A DNA stretch of 64,000 bases from Takakia lepidozioides (GCA_030704615.1 CM060731.1:41168001-41232000), one strand, 5' to 3'. Numbered from the stretch's first letter, positions 45,270 to 57,976 are shown. Notes: a model not told the origin generated them from the sequence alone. Made by a program: numbers and translations.

Positions 45270-48200
45270 ATGCCTCCAAAGTTTGATTTTGTGGACTGGT
45301 GGACGAAGGAGACGCACAAGGGTACCCCTGTGGTAGTGAAGATGGAGAATCCCAACTGGTCAATGCTGGAGCTGCAAGGTCCTCTGCCGGGATTTGAATG
45401 CGAGAAGGCCAAAGGCAAGAATGCCAAGCAGTTGACTTGGGTACTCCTGTTAAAAGCACATCGAGCAGCAGGTTGTCTAGCATGGCTGGCACTAGGCCTG
45501 TGGACCGTACTTGCTGCCATCAAGAAGCGCCTCATTCTCCAGCAAGGTGTATTGCCCAGTTCTGAGAAACTGCAAAAAGGCAGGCTGTTCAACGTGATCA
45601 GGGGCTTCCTGGTGTTTGCCGTGAGCATGCTGTGTGTGGAGGTGGCAGCTCACATGCTGGGTTGGCACTTCACACGGCCTCACATGCCGACTTCGTTCCG
45701 ACTCGACAACTTGCCGCACGCAGTGTATCTGGCCTGGGTTTTTGTGCGAGCTCACTACATTGCCCCGCCTCTCCAATTTCTGGCTGATAGCTGCATCATC
45801 CTCTTTCTCATCCAGTCTGCTGATCGAATTATATTGTGCTTGGGATGTATGTGGATCAAGTACAAGAATATTAAGCCCATTCCCAAAGATGCATCCTTAG
45901 AATCCGACGATGTGGAGCAACCCGATAAGGGCTATCCGATGGTCCTTGTCCAGATTCCAATGTGTAATGAGCGAGAGGTATTTCCGCTTGCCTGCACCAC
46001 CCCTGCGCATTTTGGCAGTCATAAGGCAGGTAGAGATTGTGTCAAGGTTTATGGGCTTGGTTTCTCGGCGAGGTGGAATAGTGTCATAGCTCTATCGAGA
46101 GCATAATATGGCGGTAGTGACAGTTTCATATGCCAATATTTTCTGGAGGGTCTGGGAAATAGCTGGGAAATACCAGATTCATCTGTACATGCAGTTACTG
46201 AGTGGGAACTTGGCCATTTTAAGTACGGTCCATTATACCACTTCTTCTAGGTGTTTAAGAAGCCAGTCGCTTTCGAGGAGGCAATCAATCTGTGGGGCAT
46301 GATTCTTGCCACATGTCAAGTGCAAGTGATCAAGCTGGCATGGCTCCCCCTCCTGTAGCGATTGCGTATATGTTGTGGGAGAATGTAATCATAGATGTGT
46401 TTTTCTGGGGCCGTCTGAGTCTGCTTGTTCATGTCTTTTAGTTGCACCTTGATGGTCCTGGGTGCATAGATTATTGGCTCGAGTGTTTGCGGTACACATG
46501 TGAATGTCAGAAGTCTAGTCTTTCCCTGAGTCTCCAACCCAGATGTTTCTGGTTCCAAAGTAAGGACTGCAAGTGTTTCAGCCGGCGATGCTACTGGTTT
46601 TTTTCTGTACCCCACCAGATCATAGAGATTGAGTTTGTACCCTGTCTGAAGCATGTTTCATCCACCAAGTGGCTGGTGTCGATACACGTCTTGAACTGCA
46701 CCTGCTTGTCATGCAGGTGTATGAACAATCCATCTCTGCAGTGTGTCAGCTAGACTGGCCGAGACATCGGATGCTGGTACAGGTGCTTGATGACTCGGAT
46801 GATGTTGAAACTCAAGAACTCATCAAGGCAGAGGTAGACAAATGGCATCAAAAGGGTATCAACATCATTTACAGGCATCGCTTGCTTCGCACTGGGTACA
46901 AAGCAGGCAATCTCAATTCAGCCATGGGCTGTGATTATGTGAAGGACTACGAATTTGTGACCATCATGGATGCTGACTTTCAGCCCAAATCTGACTTTCT
47001 TAAACGCACGATGCCGCACTTTAAGGTATGCTGTGATCTGTTAAGATCTTTCTGTCCATGTAATCTGTTAGAGGTTCAGGGACACTCAAATCCTGAAACA
47101 GTCAGCTTCAAGCACCTACATACTATGTCGCTGAGGTGTCAATTGCAATTGCATTAGGAATCTGCCTAGTAGATTAGAAAGATGAAATATGAACGTAAAG
47201 ACAATGCGAGGGTTAGGGTCTTAATCTTACCAATTGCCTGCTCTGCTATTACTTTTGAAGTCATGCAAGTGTCTTCAGCTTACCTGGCTTGGTGGTGATG
47301 GTGGCAGGACAATCCAGAGCTGGGGCTAGTGCAGGCACGATGGTCTTTTGTGAACAGGGACGAGAATTTACTTACAAGACTGCAAAACATAAACCTTTCC
47401 TTCCATTTTGAGGTGGAGCAGCAGGTGAATGGTGTGTTCCTTAACTTTTTTGGTTTCAATGGGACTGCTGGTGTGTGGCGCATCAAAGCTCTTGAGGACT
47501 GTGGGGGCTGGCTGGAGCGCACCACTGTGGAGGACATGGATGTTGCCGTGCGTGCACATCTCGGTGGCTGGAAGTTCATCTTTCTCAATGATGTCCGGGT
47601 ATGATCATTCCCTCTGCAATCTAGAAACTTTTCTAGATGAGTTTCAATTGGTGGAGTCATTTTTTCAATCAACAAACGAACGTAGATTTTGATGCATTCT
47701 ATGCTTGTTGCAGTGGCGGCAGCAGTCAGAATTTATGTGCCCTTTCATTTTCTAACACACCTGCTGTTGCAAATCCTTTGTCTTGATCTCTCATTCATGG
47801 ATAATTGCCTCTGAGTTGGACAATGTCCCAAAGGAAGTTTGCAGCCTTGAATGATGTAGGTATTGTTGGAATTGGAAAACAGTCCCATGCTTTTGGATCT
47901 ACAATATTACTTATCCTTAGAAGCCAAGAGCTATTGTCTGTACGACACAAGCCTACCGGTGGCTGAGTTTATGGTTTGCATGGTGCAGTGTCTGTGTGAG
48001 CTGCCAGAATCATATGAGGCATACAGGAAACAGCAACATCGCTGGCACTCTGGCCCGATGCAACTTTTCCGTTTGTGTCTTCCAGACATCATCTCATCAA
48101 AGGTCCGTCCTTCACTTCAGAACTGTCTGTTCATATCTTATAATTGTTGTATGTGGTCATTTCAGTAGGTGGGTAGTTGTTTGGAGTCAGGAGAATTTGT

Positions 48201-49032
48201 TTGTTACATGTAGAATGTAGGCTGGCAGTGATATCTTCTTCATCACCAAGTACAAAGTTCTGAGGGAGCAGGCAAGTTCATGGGATATTATACTAGCTTG
48301 ATCTGCCATGGTTTTGTAAGAGTGGTGAGAAACATGCAGTTTCTGACAGTATGAGGGTGTGTGGATCTGCAGATGTCAATGTCAAAGAAAGCAAACCTCA
48401 TCTTCCTCTTCTTCTTATTGAGGAAGCTGATTCTCCCATTCTATTCATTCACACTCTTCTGCATAATTCTGCCCATGACTATGTTTGTGCCGGAAGCAAC
48501 CCTGCCAGTCTGGGTTGTGTGTTACATCCCTGCCCTCATGTCCTTCATGAACATCCTGCCTTCCCCGCGCTCCTTTCCCTTCCTTGTCCCCTACCTACTT
48601 TTTGAGAATACCATGTCGGTCACTAAGTTCAATGCCATGGTTTCTGGCTTGTTCCAACTCTCTAGTGCTTATGAGTGGGTGGTCACCAAGAAGTTGGGCC
48701 GTCCATCGGAAGCAGATCTACTAGCATCTGTCCAGGATGTAAAGCCACAAGGTGCAGCACAGCTTTCCAAGCATGCCCGTGTCACCTCTGAATCAGGGCT
48801 AGACGCGCTGAAGCAGCTGAAGCAGCAGGCACCACCACCACCACCACCACCAATTGTGAAGAAGAAGACTAACCGCTTGTATCGAAAGGAGCTAGCATTG
48901 GCGTTTTTGTTGCTGACTGCGGCAGCAAGGAGTTTGCTGTCAGCACAGGGTGTACACTTTTACTTCTTGCTCTTTCAAGGCATTTCTTTCCTGGTGGTGG
49001 GCTTGGATCTCATTGGTGAGCAAGTCAGCTGA
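45270..49032 (+). CDS. CSLC: Cellulose synthase-like C protein (xyloglucan backbone beta-1,4-glucan synthase), five exons
   Basis: Exons 45270-45977, 46717-47025, 47308-47598, 47989-48102 and 48373-49032, all GT-AG and all phase 0, give 693 residues, the normal CSLC length. The N-terminus [11 protein letters not shown] is typical of CSLC. Hydrophobic helices precede and follow a GT2 domain with the four hallmarks: DDSDD (261-265), MDADF (DxD, 320-324), TVEDMD (412-417) and QQHRW (451-455). A Pro run (PPPPPPP) near residue 630 and two further membrane helices close the protein. CSLC enzymes polymerise UDP-glucose into the glucan backbone of xyloglucan in the Golgi membrane, where xylosyltransferases decorate it. 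ATG chosen because it fits the conserved start. Intact, no odd residues. Confidence 0.95.
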
Positions 49033-52000
49033 GCTATGTCCTGTACCAGGGGCCTCCTCTGATTCTAGTGTGTCTGCCCCAAATCATGGGTTACATAGCA
49101 CCCACACAGTGCAACCCTGGATTTGGTTCAGCTACACAGGAACTTACAACTAAAGCACATGGATGGCCAGCGTGCGTCATGGACACAGGTGCAGGTGGGG
49201 CAAAGGATTCTTGGCAGTTGCCATTGGATATTGAAGTGCAATTTTTGGGGTTGGCATCTGGTAGAAACTGTATACCTGTTGGAGCATGTGGTCTGCTGCG
49301 GAAGAGTAGCCAAGCAACTGTGGCCTCTCATGTGAATGCCAAGCAGTCAAAGGATGGTAGCCTTCAGCTGGAGGGGTTCATGCTTCAGTAAGAGTTGTGC
49401 TCCCCTTGTTAACTTCTCTAGGCAAAGTTGGTAGGAGGCTCCATGGGGCTGAAAGCTGTTGGTACTACAGAAGACTGTAATGTCTCTTGATTAGGGTCTA
49501 CCAGCCTATCCAGTAATTGCTGCCAGGTACCCCTTCTATTAGTTTGTGTTCAATCTCAGGTAATTCTTTTGAGCCAATACCATTATTTCAGATGCCTCCA
49601 TTAAGAGGGCCAGTAGCTGTGCAACATGTACGTAGATCGTGCCTCAGGCTTATGTGAATAAATGAACAGTTAGTCATTGTATGTAGGCTCTTGTAGTGTT
49701 GCCTACCATGAAACAGAGCAAGAAACTATGTCTGCTCAGCATTATGGACTTTAGTCATCCTAGTCTACTGCTCGTATCTGATGTCGACAACTGAATAAAG
49801 GTTGGCTCTCTCTCTCTCTCTCTTTCTTTCTGGTGGCTAAGCTCCTACCACTTTGCCTACTCAAAAAGTGCCTAATCTTAGAATTTCCTGCCTAGAACGG
49901 AAAACAACTAGTTCCCCTGTAACAAAACTCTTGGATTGCCAAATCTGTGTCTATCTATCCTCAGATATTGTTACTCAACTTCCGGATTACTTATTCCTGT
50001 TGTGGTGTTGTGAAAATTGTTTTTCCAGTTGCTCGTACATTTCTGTTGGTAAGGCAAAGAGAATTATGGTATGTCCTTTGTGAACGAACATGACATGACA
50101 GTTGATGGTGAACTAATCCCTGACACCTTGCTAGGCCCTGTACCTGCAGCATACTGAGTGTATGTGTACGCCTTCTTGGGGATCCGATCATGTGCCTTGC
50201 TCTCTCGGCTGGTCTACTGTAGCCAGTGCCTAGTATCAGAGAATTAGGAAACCTGAAACTGAGAGGCTTGAGAATACTCTCCTGCTTTTATCGTGATGGT
50301 CCAAGTTTTTGGTAACACCATTCAAGAACTCTCTCTCTCTCTCTCTCCCTGCACGAAGTGGCTGATGTGACCAAATGCTGGCCTTGTGACCCCCCCTCGC
50401 CGCGTTTATTTGACCAGCTTGCTTCAGGTAAGGTAAGGTAGTGCATTGGATTTAGTTGGAGAAGTGGTCCCTCCTGTAGAGTATGGCTACATGGACCCTT
50501 CCCTATGGATTGATGATCTCTGAATGCCTGCCCTGGCTTGCATGCTCAACAACTCGGCTAAGGTATGCCCTTTTTTTCATTTCTTGCCTGCTATGTACAT
50601 CCACCTAATCCCCATGGCGATTTCTGGTGATCTGTCTAAAAGAATGCCTTTGACAGGTAGGGTCCCACAGCCAGATATTCTCTGGGGAGCTTGACGCTTG
50701 ACACCCAAAACTGACTACTATGGATGGCAAACCTGGTGGTAAGCCAAGCCCTCAGGTGTATGCAAGAATGCCATGTCAGTCTGACCTGGCTTTGTGTGCA
50801 GTGATGATTAGGCATTAACCCTTAAACGCCCAGTAGCCCATTGCGGGCTTTTGGGTTTAAGAAAATCTGAATAACTTTTTTCATTCTCCATGGAATTGTG
50901 TGAAAAAAAAATATAGTGTTCTTGGGCACCTGGCACACCAAGATTCATTGCCCGATTGCATCGGATCTGCCAAGTTGCAAAGACGCAAGCAGGGTGGTCA
51001 CGATTTGATAAAGGTAATTCTCGTTGTTTCATTCTTCACACGTGTGTGAGAGAGGGAGAGAAACATGGGATTTTCCCAGGTTTGACCAAGTGGCACATCA
51101 AATGCATTGGCCAAATTGGATACTTTTTGGCTTGTTGGATGAGGGATCTCAAGAGGATGAAACCCTGCAAATTTCGCCTCAATCCCATTTGATCCCGTCA
51201 CTCAAATCTTTAAAGAATTACCAAAAATGGATATGTTTCTCAAAAGGGCCCCAATAATGGGGCCCACACCCAACGGTGGCATTTTGTGGATCCGGGGCTG
51301 ATTGGCCTCAAATTCGGCAGGTGGATGCAGGAGGAAGGTACGCACCTGATGTGCGGTCAAGTTCTTTAAAAAGTTAATTTTCTGAAAGTTACACCTTTTT
51401 TTCACTTAAGGGGTCATGTTTTCTGAAAAAGTCAAACTATGGCACTGGCCTTGTGTAAAATGACGATGCATTGAAAAGCTGAACCCAGACCACAGACAAT
51501 GCGCATGAAAAAGGCTGGGCACCTTGAAAACTCCTGCAGGCCTTTGGGTGCCAGTGGGGAGAGGGGGGGGGGGTGTTGTCCTTGGCCAGAAGGGCTATGC
51601 AAACATCTTCTCATGAGTACGATTTCTCGCTGTCTCTCTCTAATGATGGGAGCTGTCTCAATGTGGAGCCCCCTCATCCTGACACGGCCTGTGAAGGTGC
51701 CCAATGTCCCAAACTGTAAAAGGTTGCTTTGCTGCGACCATTTGCTCATCTGTAGTTGTTGAACCCGGGGTGGCTCCAAACCATTGGCCAAGTAACATCA
51801 CTCTTCAGACATTAGTGAAGTCAGACATGACCAAAGCTGGTTGAACTCTTCAGTTCGAAACAAAGGAAAGATTTCATCTTCTCTCTTGGGTTGGAGTTGA
51901 GCTGATGGGAACTAGTCTGAAGTGCAGCTTATGCTCAGGTTGCAGGGAGGCAAAGTCAACAACACAAATCTCTTGAACACAAAGGTGGGTCATCCACCAG

Positions 52001-52656
52001 TGGGTTGGTTTGAGCTCTTTGAGGTCTTTCATAAAAAGCTGTCATAGACAACATTTGGCAATGACAAGGGCATGTGATAATATCACTGATGGGTGTGGGT
52101 TCAAAACCACATATATATCATAAACAGTGTCCATCTTCCCATTGGAAGAGTTTTTCCAAGTCCTCTATTTCCAATGAACTACAGGGCTACCGTGCAAGTC
52201 TGCCCACTTTTCAAAAGAAAAAGAAAAAAATGACGTAAACACCTAGGATACCATCTACTATGCCAGAGCAGGAAGGAGAATGTCAGGTTATGCCAGCTCG
52301 GATTCTCAAAGAGGTTAGGCAACTGGTGGAAATTGTCAATCAAAGAAGAAGAGCCCCGACAAAAAGCAACTCAAGCCGCCTTAAAATCCCAACCAACTGC
52401 ATGAAGTAAATCAGACGAAGGCACCATGAATGAGACGTGTGCATGCGAGATGCCACAATAATGTTGTAGGCATGTAACCACTCACTGGGTATGGTTTTAT
52501 AACAATGAACTTCCTATCAGATATGGCCTTGGATGGTTCACGGTTGGTAGTGGATGCAACGTAATACCATGCCCAACCTCCATGTTCTGAGTCTGCGTAA
52601 CCAGCAGTGCCTTCCTCACCTCATAGCCTTGGATCTCCCTCCGGTTGGTGCCCTAC
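49033..52656. other. Spacer downstream of CSLC
   Basis: The first 700 bases are probably the CSLC 3' UTR. (CT)n tracts lie near 49806-49826 and 50331-50347, and a run of G near 51556-51571. No coding exon recognised; the ORFs here overlap on both strands and carry no domain. Confidence 0.45.
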
Positions 52657-54060
52657 CTTTTGTTGTGTAATAGTCTGGTGAATTTCTACAACTGTGCCAC
52701 CAACAAATGTTGGGGCTTTTAGAGCATCTCCAGCGGGCCACACTAAATAGTCCGGCAACAGTAAAGTAGGGGTAGTGGGGGAAAAGGAGTCCCCACTGGT
52801 GGACCAGGCCCCACCAAAAATCTGTGTGCAGGATAGAGGGCAGGATAGAGGGCTCCGTATTTTCCCTGGTAACACATTGTTGGAGAGTGGGCTCCACCAA
52901 GTGATAGCGGTGTCCAACACATAACATGTACAGGACAACCAACGTCAAATAAGTGGCCAGGGCACAATTTAATGGAAATGGGTGGGCAATGATCCAATAT
53001 TTGTTTAGGGGACATACCAAGTGGGCGGCCACAGCCTCAATAGTAGGGCCATTTAGAGGCCACCGCTGGAGATGCTCTTACTTGCAGATTTAGTAATACC
53101 TGCATCATCTTCCTCATGCAGGGCAGCCTCCAACCTCGCCTTGAGTCCTTCGTTTGTAGACTTTTCAGCCAACAAGGACCTCTGAACAGCGGCCTCTGTA
53201 CTTTCCACCAAAGCCAACTCCCTATCCTCCAATGCTGCATGGAGATAACTCAAATTTGTGTGCACCTTTCTTTCTTTATCCTTAAGCCACTTGGCAGTCT
53301 TTAATTCAGACTCTTCAGCTGCAACAACTGCTTCACATCACATATTTCCTCAGGTGTAATAGTCGCATGCCTCGCAATGTATGATTGGGCTTCCCGTCTA
53401 CCTCGATTTTGATGGGCACCTCCCCCTTCACCTCATGCGAACTAATCATCTCCAGTTGTGTTTCAAACCCGGCTCCACTTTATATTGGAGGACAGTGTCA
53501 CAGTATGCATGGAGCCCCCTTCAGCATCTAGAAGCTGATCTGACTCCCGATTTCCTCATCCTGATTTGCTGCAGGCACCTTTCAGTTTGAGACCACTGAC
53601 CTTGCTTCGCTGCAATTGCTCCTTTGCAACACTAACCCCATACTCTGCCCAGTTAATAATTTTCTTGTACTTGTGTTCAGCAACATATCCTTTGGCCAAG
53701 CTGAATGCTATTTCGTTGTTTGTAACATCATCTCTGCTGTACAGTTTCAAGTACAGCTCCATGACTTGCTGGCCGTCTGATGTTGCCACTTTGGGGCCAG
53801 TGATCTTGTAACCATTTGCCTACTTGACAAAATATTCATCGCAATCTTCAAATTGTCGTCCAAATTGGTTCTTGCATTCAATCCTACAGCACTCAGACCT
53901 CTGACCTTCTCAAAAAACAACTGTCCCAAATTCCATCTGTTGTCGGAGGTAGTGTAACCACTGGTGGCTTGACAGGTTCTAGCTTTCTTTTTCCTGTAGC
54001 AATTGTTGATCCAGAATGAGTACCGGTCATGGTTGCTGCACCTTTGCAAATAATACAAAT
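52657..54060 (-). pseudogene. Unidentified coiled-coil gene, possibly decayed, carrying a MITE
   Basis: Exon-like blocks on the minus strand. The block near 54040-53910 opens at an ATG (MTGTHSGSTIATGKRKLEP) and reaches TTDGIWDSCF. Block 53819-53601 (73 codons, AG before, GT after) reads ANGYKITGPKVATSDG, YLKLYSRDDVTNNEIAFSLAKG and INWAEYGVSVAKEQL. A third lies near 53470-53340 (LEMISSHEVKGEVPIKIEVDG). The block near 53310-53100 is a strong coiled coil (LHAALEDRELALVEST, LLAEKSTNEGLKARLEAAL). Then 52691-52657 adds VEIHQTITQQK in phase across the MITE. Just upstream of 53819 the same frame is open but for one TAG (53822-53820), so that point is either a splice acceptor or a nonsense mutation. 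I recognise no family. Confidence 0.35.
52722..53077. mobile_element. PIF/Harbinger-type MITE (356 bp)
   Basis: The ends are perfect 15-bp inverted repeats, GAGCATCTCCAGCGG and its complement, and similarity continues inward for about a dozen more bases. TTA flanks both sides (52719-52721 and 53078-53080), the 3-bp target duplication typical of PIF/Harbinger transposases. Size and lack of a transposase make it a MITE. ORFs read through it are meaningless. It lies between two phase-compatible exon-like blocks of the minus-strand gene, so it probably sits in an intron. Confidence 0.88.
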
Positions 54061-54084
54061 AATACCTGCAAATATGCCGTTCAA

Positions 54085-55251
54085 TTACAAACATAAGACA
54101 TACATCCAGTATCAATCCCACTGCTATGTCATATCTCAGGTGCACAACAACTGCATACAGAACATGGCGAGCTAACTTGCTGAGCGACAGTAAATGCGAA
54201 CAACAATGGCACAGGCACAGGCTATCCACTCTAGTGAGCCAAAACATGAAAGACGGAACGACCGTGTCAAGGTCATTGTCAATTTGTCAGCCTGACTTCC
54301 GATGTACCGTATGTCTGTCAAGACTGCGTACTGAGTATCCAGATTTGGGCTGACATACTTCAGCGCCTCATAGCAGCTGCCAAATTTTCATGTCGAGTGA
54401 GCCAGCTCCATTGGAACCTTACAATCCCCATCAATATAATTTTGAAAGCCACAAACCCAGTATCAAGATTTACACCATTGTAAACCTGCAAGCCACTAAC
54501 CATAGGGGCTCAAAGTTAAGAGAGTTGTAGATCATACCCTCCTCCACGGACTTTTGACAAACAAAAAAGGAAAATTCACATCCAAGTATGAAGCAAAGAT
54601 TTACAATGTTGAGCTTAGATATTCTTGCAAAGTACCTGCTAGATAAGTATTGTACTATTGTAGACTTGAAAACTCCAAACTGCCTATCTTTTCTTGTTAA
54701 AAAACGGAAATCTGCATTCCGTGTTCACCAAACACCTGCCATGATCAAACACGCATTTAATAGATGTTTCAGACAAGAATCAATGAGCCACATAATTTTG
54801 TCATGCGACATAGTACTCAATACTCATTCTTGTAAAAACATTTCATGCAATCCAAACAGAGTAGCAAAAATTCATTTAATCTACTTTGTTTTGTTTCCCT
54901 ACTTGGATACATCAGATGCTTGGCAAGGAGCTGAAATGTGTAGGTATTGGGGGCCCTTACGGAAGCCAATTTGTGGCCTGGAAAGACTCCTAATGGGCAG
55001 GGATTGGGGACCCTCATGGCAGCCCAGCCAGTCGCAATGGTTGAAGCCAGGATCTCGGCTGTCATGGCAGGGATTACGGCAGCCCATTTGTGGCCTGGCG
55101 ATTGGGGTTAGAACAAGTAAAAGCTTATGACTCCAGTATTCTCAAACAAGCCCCAAATAGCACAACCACATCAAAAGTGACGAGGACTTACTGATGCACA
55201 TGTCATGTTCATCGATATAGAGAAGGTCACCTGTGTTACAGCCCCTTGGTG
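54085..55251. other. Spacer with a short internal duplication
   Basis: An ATG-started 180-codon ORF at 54588-55130 exists on the plus strand, but its second half is built from a doubled GGCAGCCCATTTGTGGCCTGG-type word (about 54960 and 55078) and no domain is visible; I do not accept it as a gene. This stretch is also where a missing PPR C-terminus would be expected on the minus strand, and none is readable. Confidence 0.4.
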
Positions 55252-57192
55252 TCAATTGCAGATTCTCGCCTTTACTGTATCATCCCACCTGCCAGCAGCA
55301 GCATAGGTGTTTGACAGCAGCACAGTGTGCTGCGGATCCTTGAGAAGGCGTTTTGCAACACGTTCAGCTACCTCCACATTGCCGAATATTCTGCAAGCAC
55401 TAAGCAAGGTCCCCCACGCCGGGGCATCTGGTTCAATTGGCATTTTGCTAATTAAATCCTCTGCCTCATCCAAATGTCCTGCACGGCCAAGAAGGTCCCC
55501 CATACAGCCAAAATGCTCAGCTGTAGGAGTGAGGCCATAATCTCCACTCATAGAATCAAAGTAGTGATGGCCTTCATCCACTAAACCAACATGGCTACAT
55601 GCAGAGAGAACACATGTAAAGGTAATTCCGTCAGGCTGCAAGCCTTCCTGTTGCATTTGTTCAAAAAGTTGAAGGGCCTCCCTGCAACTCCCATTGTGAG
55701 CACATCCTGAGATTATTGTGTTCCATGATGCCACACTTTGTTTAGCTATACTGTTGAACACTCGACGTGCATCCTCCATGCTCCCGCATTTGGCATACAT
55801 GTCAACAAGGGTAGTCTTTAGAATGATATCTAGAGCAACTCCAGCTTTGAGGATGTCAGCATGGACTTCTTTGCCTTTTTCCAGGGCCGCAAGGCTGGCA
55901 CATGCCTTCAGAACAACAACAAATGTGACCTTGTTCGGCGTCACCCCTTCACGTATCATTTGCTCATAGGTCTCCAAAGCCTCCATACCAGACCCTTGCT
56001 GAGCATATCCTGCTATCATCATGCTCCATGAGACCACGTTTGGCTTCAAGCCTTCCAGCTGCATCAGCTTAAATAGTTGGAGTGCCTCCGTGCCACACCC
56101 ATGCTCAGCATATCCTGCTATGATCGCATTCCATGACACCACATCTCGTTTAGCCATATTGTCGAACACTCGACGAGCATCCTTCATGCTCCCACATTTG
56201 GCATACATGTCAATGAGGGTATTTTCCAGTATTATATCTGGGGCAATTCCAACTTTGATGATGTCAGTATGGACCTCTAAGCCCTTGTCCAGGGCTGCCA
56301 TGCTGGCACATGCATTGAGGACGCAACTGAACAAGACCTTGTCAGGCATCAACCCTTCCCCTATCATCTGTTCATACATCTCCAAAGCCTCACTTCCACA
56401 CCCGTGCTGAGAATATCCTGCAATCAATGCACTCCATGTGACCACATTTCGTTCGGCCATATTGTCAAACACTCGACGTGCCTCCTTCACGCTCCCGCAT
56501 TTGGCATACATGTCGACAAGGGCACTCTCCAGCATGACAACCGGTGAGATCCCAGCTTTGATTATATCGGCATGGACCTCCTTGCCCTTTTCAAGGGCTG
56601 CCAGGCTGGCACATGCCTTGAGCACACAAATGAATGAGACCTTGTCAGGTGTGACCCCTTTCTGTTTCATTTGCACATAGATCTCAAAAGCCTCCATACC
56701 ACGTCCATGCTTCACATATCCTGCCATCATTGTAGTCCACGCAAACACATCCCGTTCAGGTATTTTGTCAAACACTAGGCGTGCATCCAATATGCTTCCA
56801 CACTTTGCATACATGTTGACAAGGGTGTTGAGTAGAAGGTTGTTCGGCCTGAATCCACTTCGGATAATATGGGTGTGTACCTGCTTTCCCATTTCAAGGT
56901 TCTCAACTCTGATGGACTCCCGTAAGAGACGGACATAGGTACTGGAGTCTGCTGCAATGCTTTGTTTGTTCAAAATATGCAGTGCCCCTTTCAGTTGTCC
57001 CGCTTTAAATAGTGTCCTCACATCCCTGCAAGTGCCAGAAGAGTTCTTGTTGACTCCATCATCAAATTGTGCACGATCTTGTATCACTGCTTTCACCGAA
57101 AGAGGCTTTGACCAATCCACAATCCAAAGAGCTTCAACTGTGTGCTTATGTCTGTAGTCTGGTGATGTTGGAGTTTTCTGTGAAACCCACAA
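55252..57192 (-). CDS. PLS-class pentatricopeptide repeat protein, ends incomplete
   Basis: An open frame of 646 codons without introns. From about residue 100 it is a chain of PPR repeats with P, L and S spacing: VHTHIIRSGFRPNNLLLNTL, VNMYAKCGSILDARLVFDKI, VFAWTTMMAGYVKHGRGMEA, then several closely similar ~105-residue triplets holding VLKACASLAALEKGKEVHAD. It closes with an E1-like region (HFGCMGDLLGRAGHLDEAED, AWGTLLSACR, LLSNTYAAAGRWDD). PPR proteins of this class bind organelle RNA base by base and usually direct C-to-U editing or processing in mitochondria or plastids. Two defects: no ATG occurs in frame before codon 101, and the frame ends in KARICN just after E1, without E2/E+ or DYW. 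It may be a pseudogene or miss a 5' and a 3' exon. Confidence 0.85.
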   Translation of the reverse strand: MWVSQKTPTSPDYRHKHTVEALWIVDWSKPLSVKAVIQDRAQFDDGVNKNSSGTCRDVRTLFKAGQLKGALHILNKQSIAADSSTYVRLLRESIRVENLEMGKQVHTHIIRSGFRPNNLLLNTLVNMYAKCGSILDARLVFDKIPERDVFAWTTMMAGYVKHGRGMEAFEIYVQMKQKGVTPDKVSFICVLKACASLAALEKGKEVHADIIKAGISPVVMLESALVDMYAKCGSVKEARRVFDNMAERNVVTWSALIAGYSQHGCGSEALEMYEQMIGEGLMPDKVLFSCVLNACASMAALDKGLEVHTDIIKVGIAPDIILENTLIDMYAKCGSMKDARRVFDNMAKRDVVSWNAIIAGYAEHGCGTEALQLFKLMQLEGLKPNVVSWSMMIAGYAQQGSGMEALETYEQMIREGVTPNKVTFVVVLKACASLAALEKGKEVHADILKAGVALDIILKTTLVDMYAKCGSMEDARRVFNSIAKQSVASWNTIISGCAHNGSCREALQLFEQMQQEGLQPDGITFTCVLSACSHVGLVDEGHHYFDSMSGDYGLTPTAEHFGCMGDLLGRAGHLDEAEDLISKMPIEPDAPAWGTLLSACRIFGNVEVAERVAKRLLKDPQHTVLLSNTYAAAGRWDDTVKARICN

Positions 57193-57976
57193 GTGGACTG
57201 CTGAGCAGGCATAGCTTCAACCGCAGACTTTCAAAGCCAGATTACAATCACGAGAGCTTCAAACATCTTTTTAGTAACAGAGGCTAATCCTGAATGACCT
57301 ACTGATACCAACAGCAACAACTGTTTCTTGCTGTATTTTCCAATCAAGAGCAAGATTGTCACAAATTTAAGAGACTGGATATACACACCGGAAAACAAAA
57401 CATGATAGCCCCACCTTATCAACCCTGTTCTGAGGCCACTGAGAGGGATCAAACATTAAGTCCTGCCACAGTCGTTCTTTGCTCTTTGTTTGACCTGCAT
57501 CCAACGACTACAAGACCTTGAGAACTTTGCCAACTTCTAATTGCCCCGGTCTCTATTAAGGACCCTAGTGCTTAAAGGCAGGTCCAAGTTCAGAGGTTCA
57601 AAACGAGAAGGATTGCGAAGAAACTGCAGATCTCCCAGATCCATCATTGGAGGATTTTCAGAAACAACTGTGGATGGGGGGGGGGGATAGGTTACATACA
57701 ACTGTGTGGATCTGATGAGAGGGGAACAGCATTAATGCCCTGCACAATTCACAATGCTCTGAAAGGAGACATGAGCATTGCCACAATTACTTTGAACGCG
57801 ACGATCTCAGCTCGGCCAAATGCCATGCAAACTTAAAATCCCCATCTGGCCCCATCTATTGACTTGAACATGTAACAACAATTCAAGCAAGCAATGCTAG
57901 CAAAACCACATATGCGGCCAGCACACCACCTTCTACTTACCCAAAACAAGGGGAAAGCAGAGTAAAGAGTACACAC
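57193..57976. other. Spacer between the PPR ORF and the reductase exon
   Basis: I looked for a PPR start exon and for further reductase exons on the minus strand and could read neither. An ATG at about 57210 (MPAQQSTCGF) is out of frame with the PPR ORF. A run of G lies near 57677-57687. Confidence 0.45.

Noticed and set aside
52616-53032. ORFs of 90-138 codons on the minus strand
   Set aside because: They run through the MITE and its flanks; the frames only reflect the transposon sequence.
54588-55130. 180-codon ATG-started ORF on the plus strand
   Set aside because: The second half is a doubled short word, there is no domain, and the composition of the first half looks like chance.
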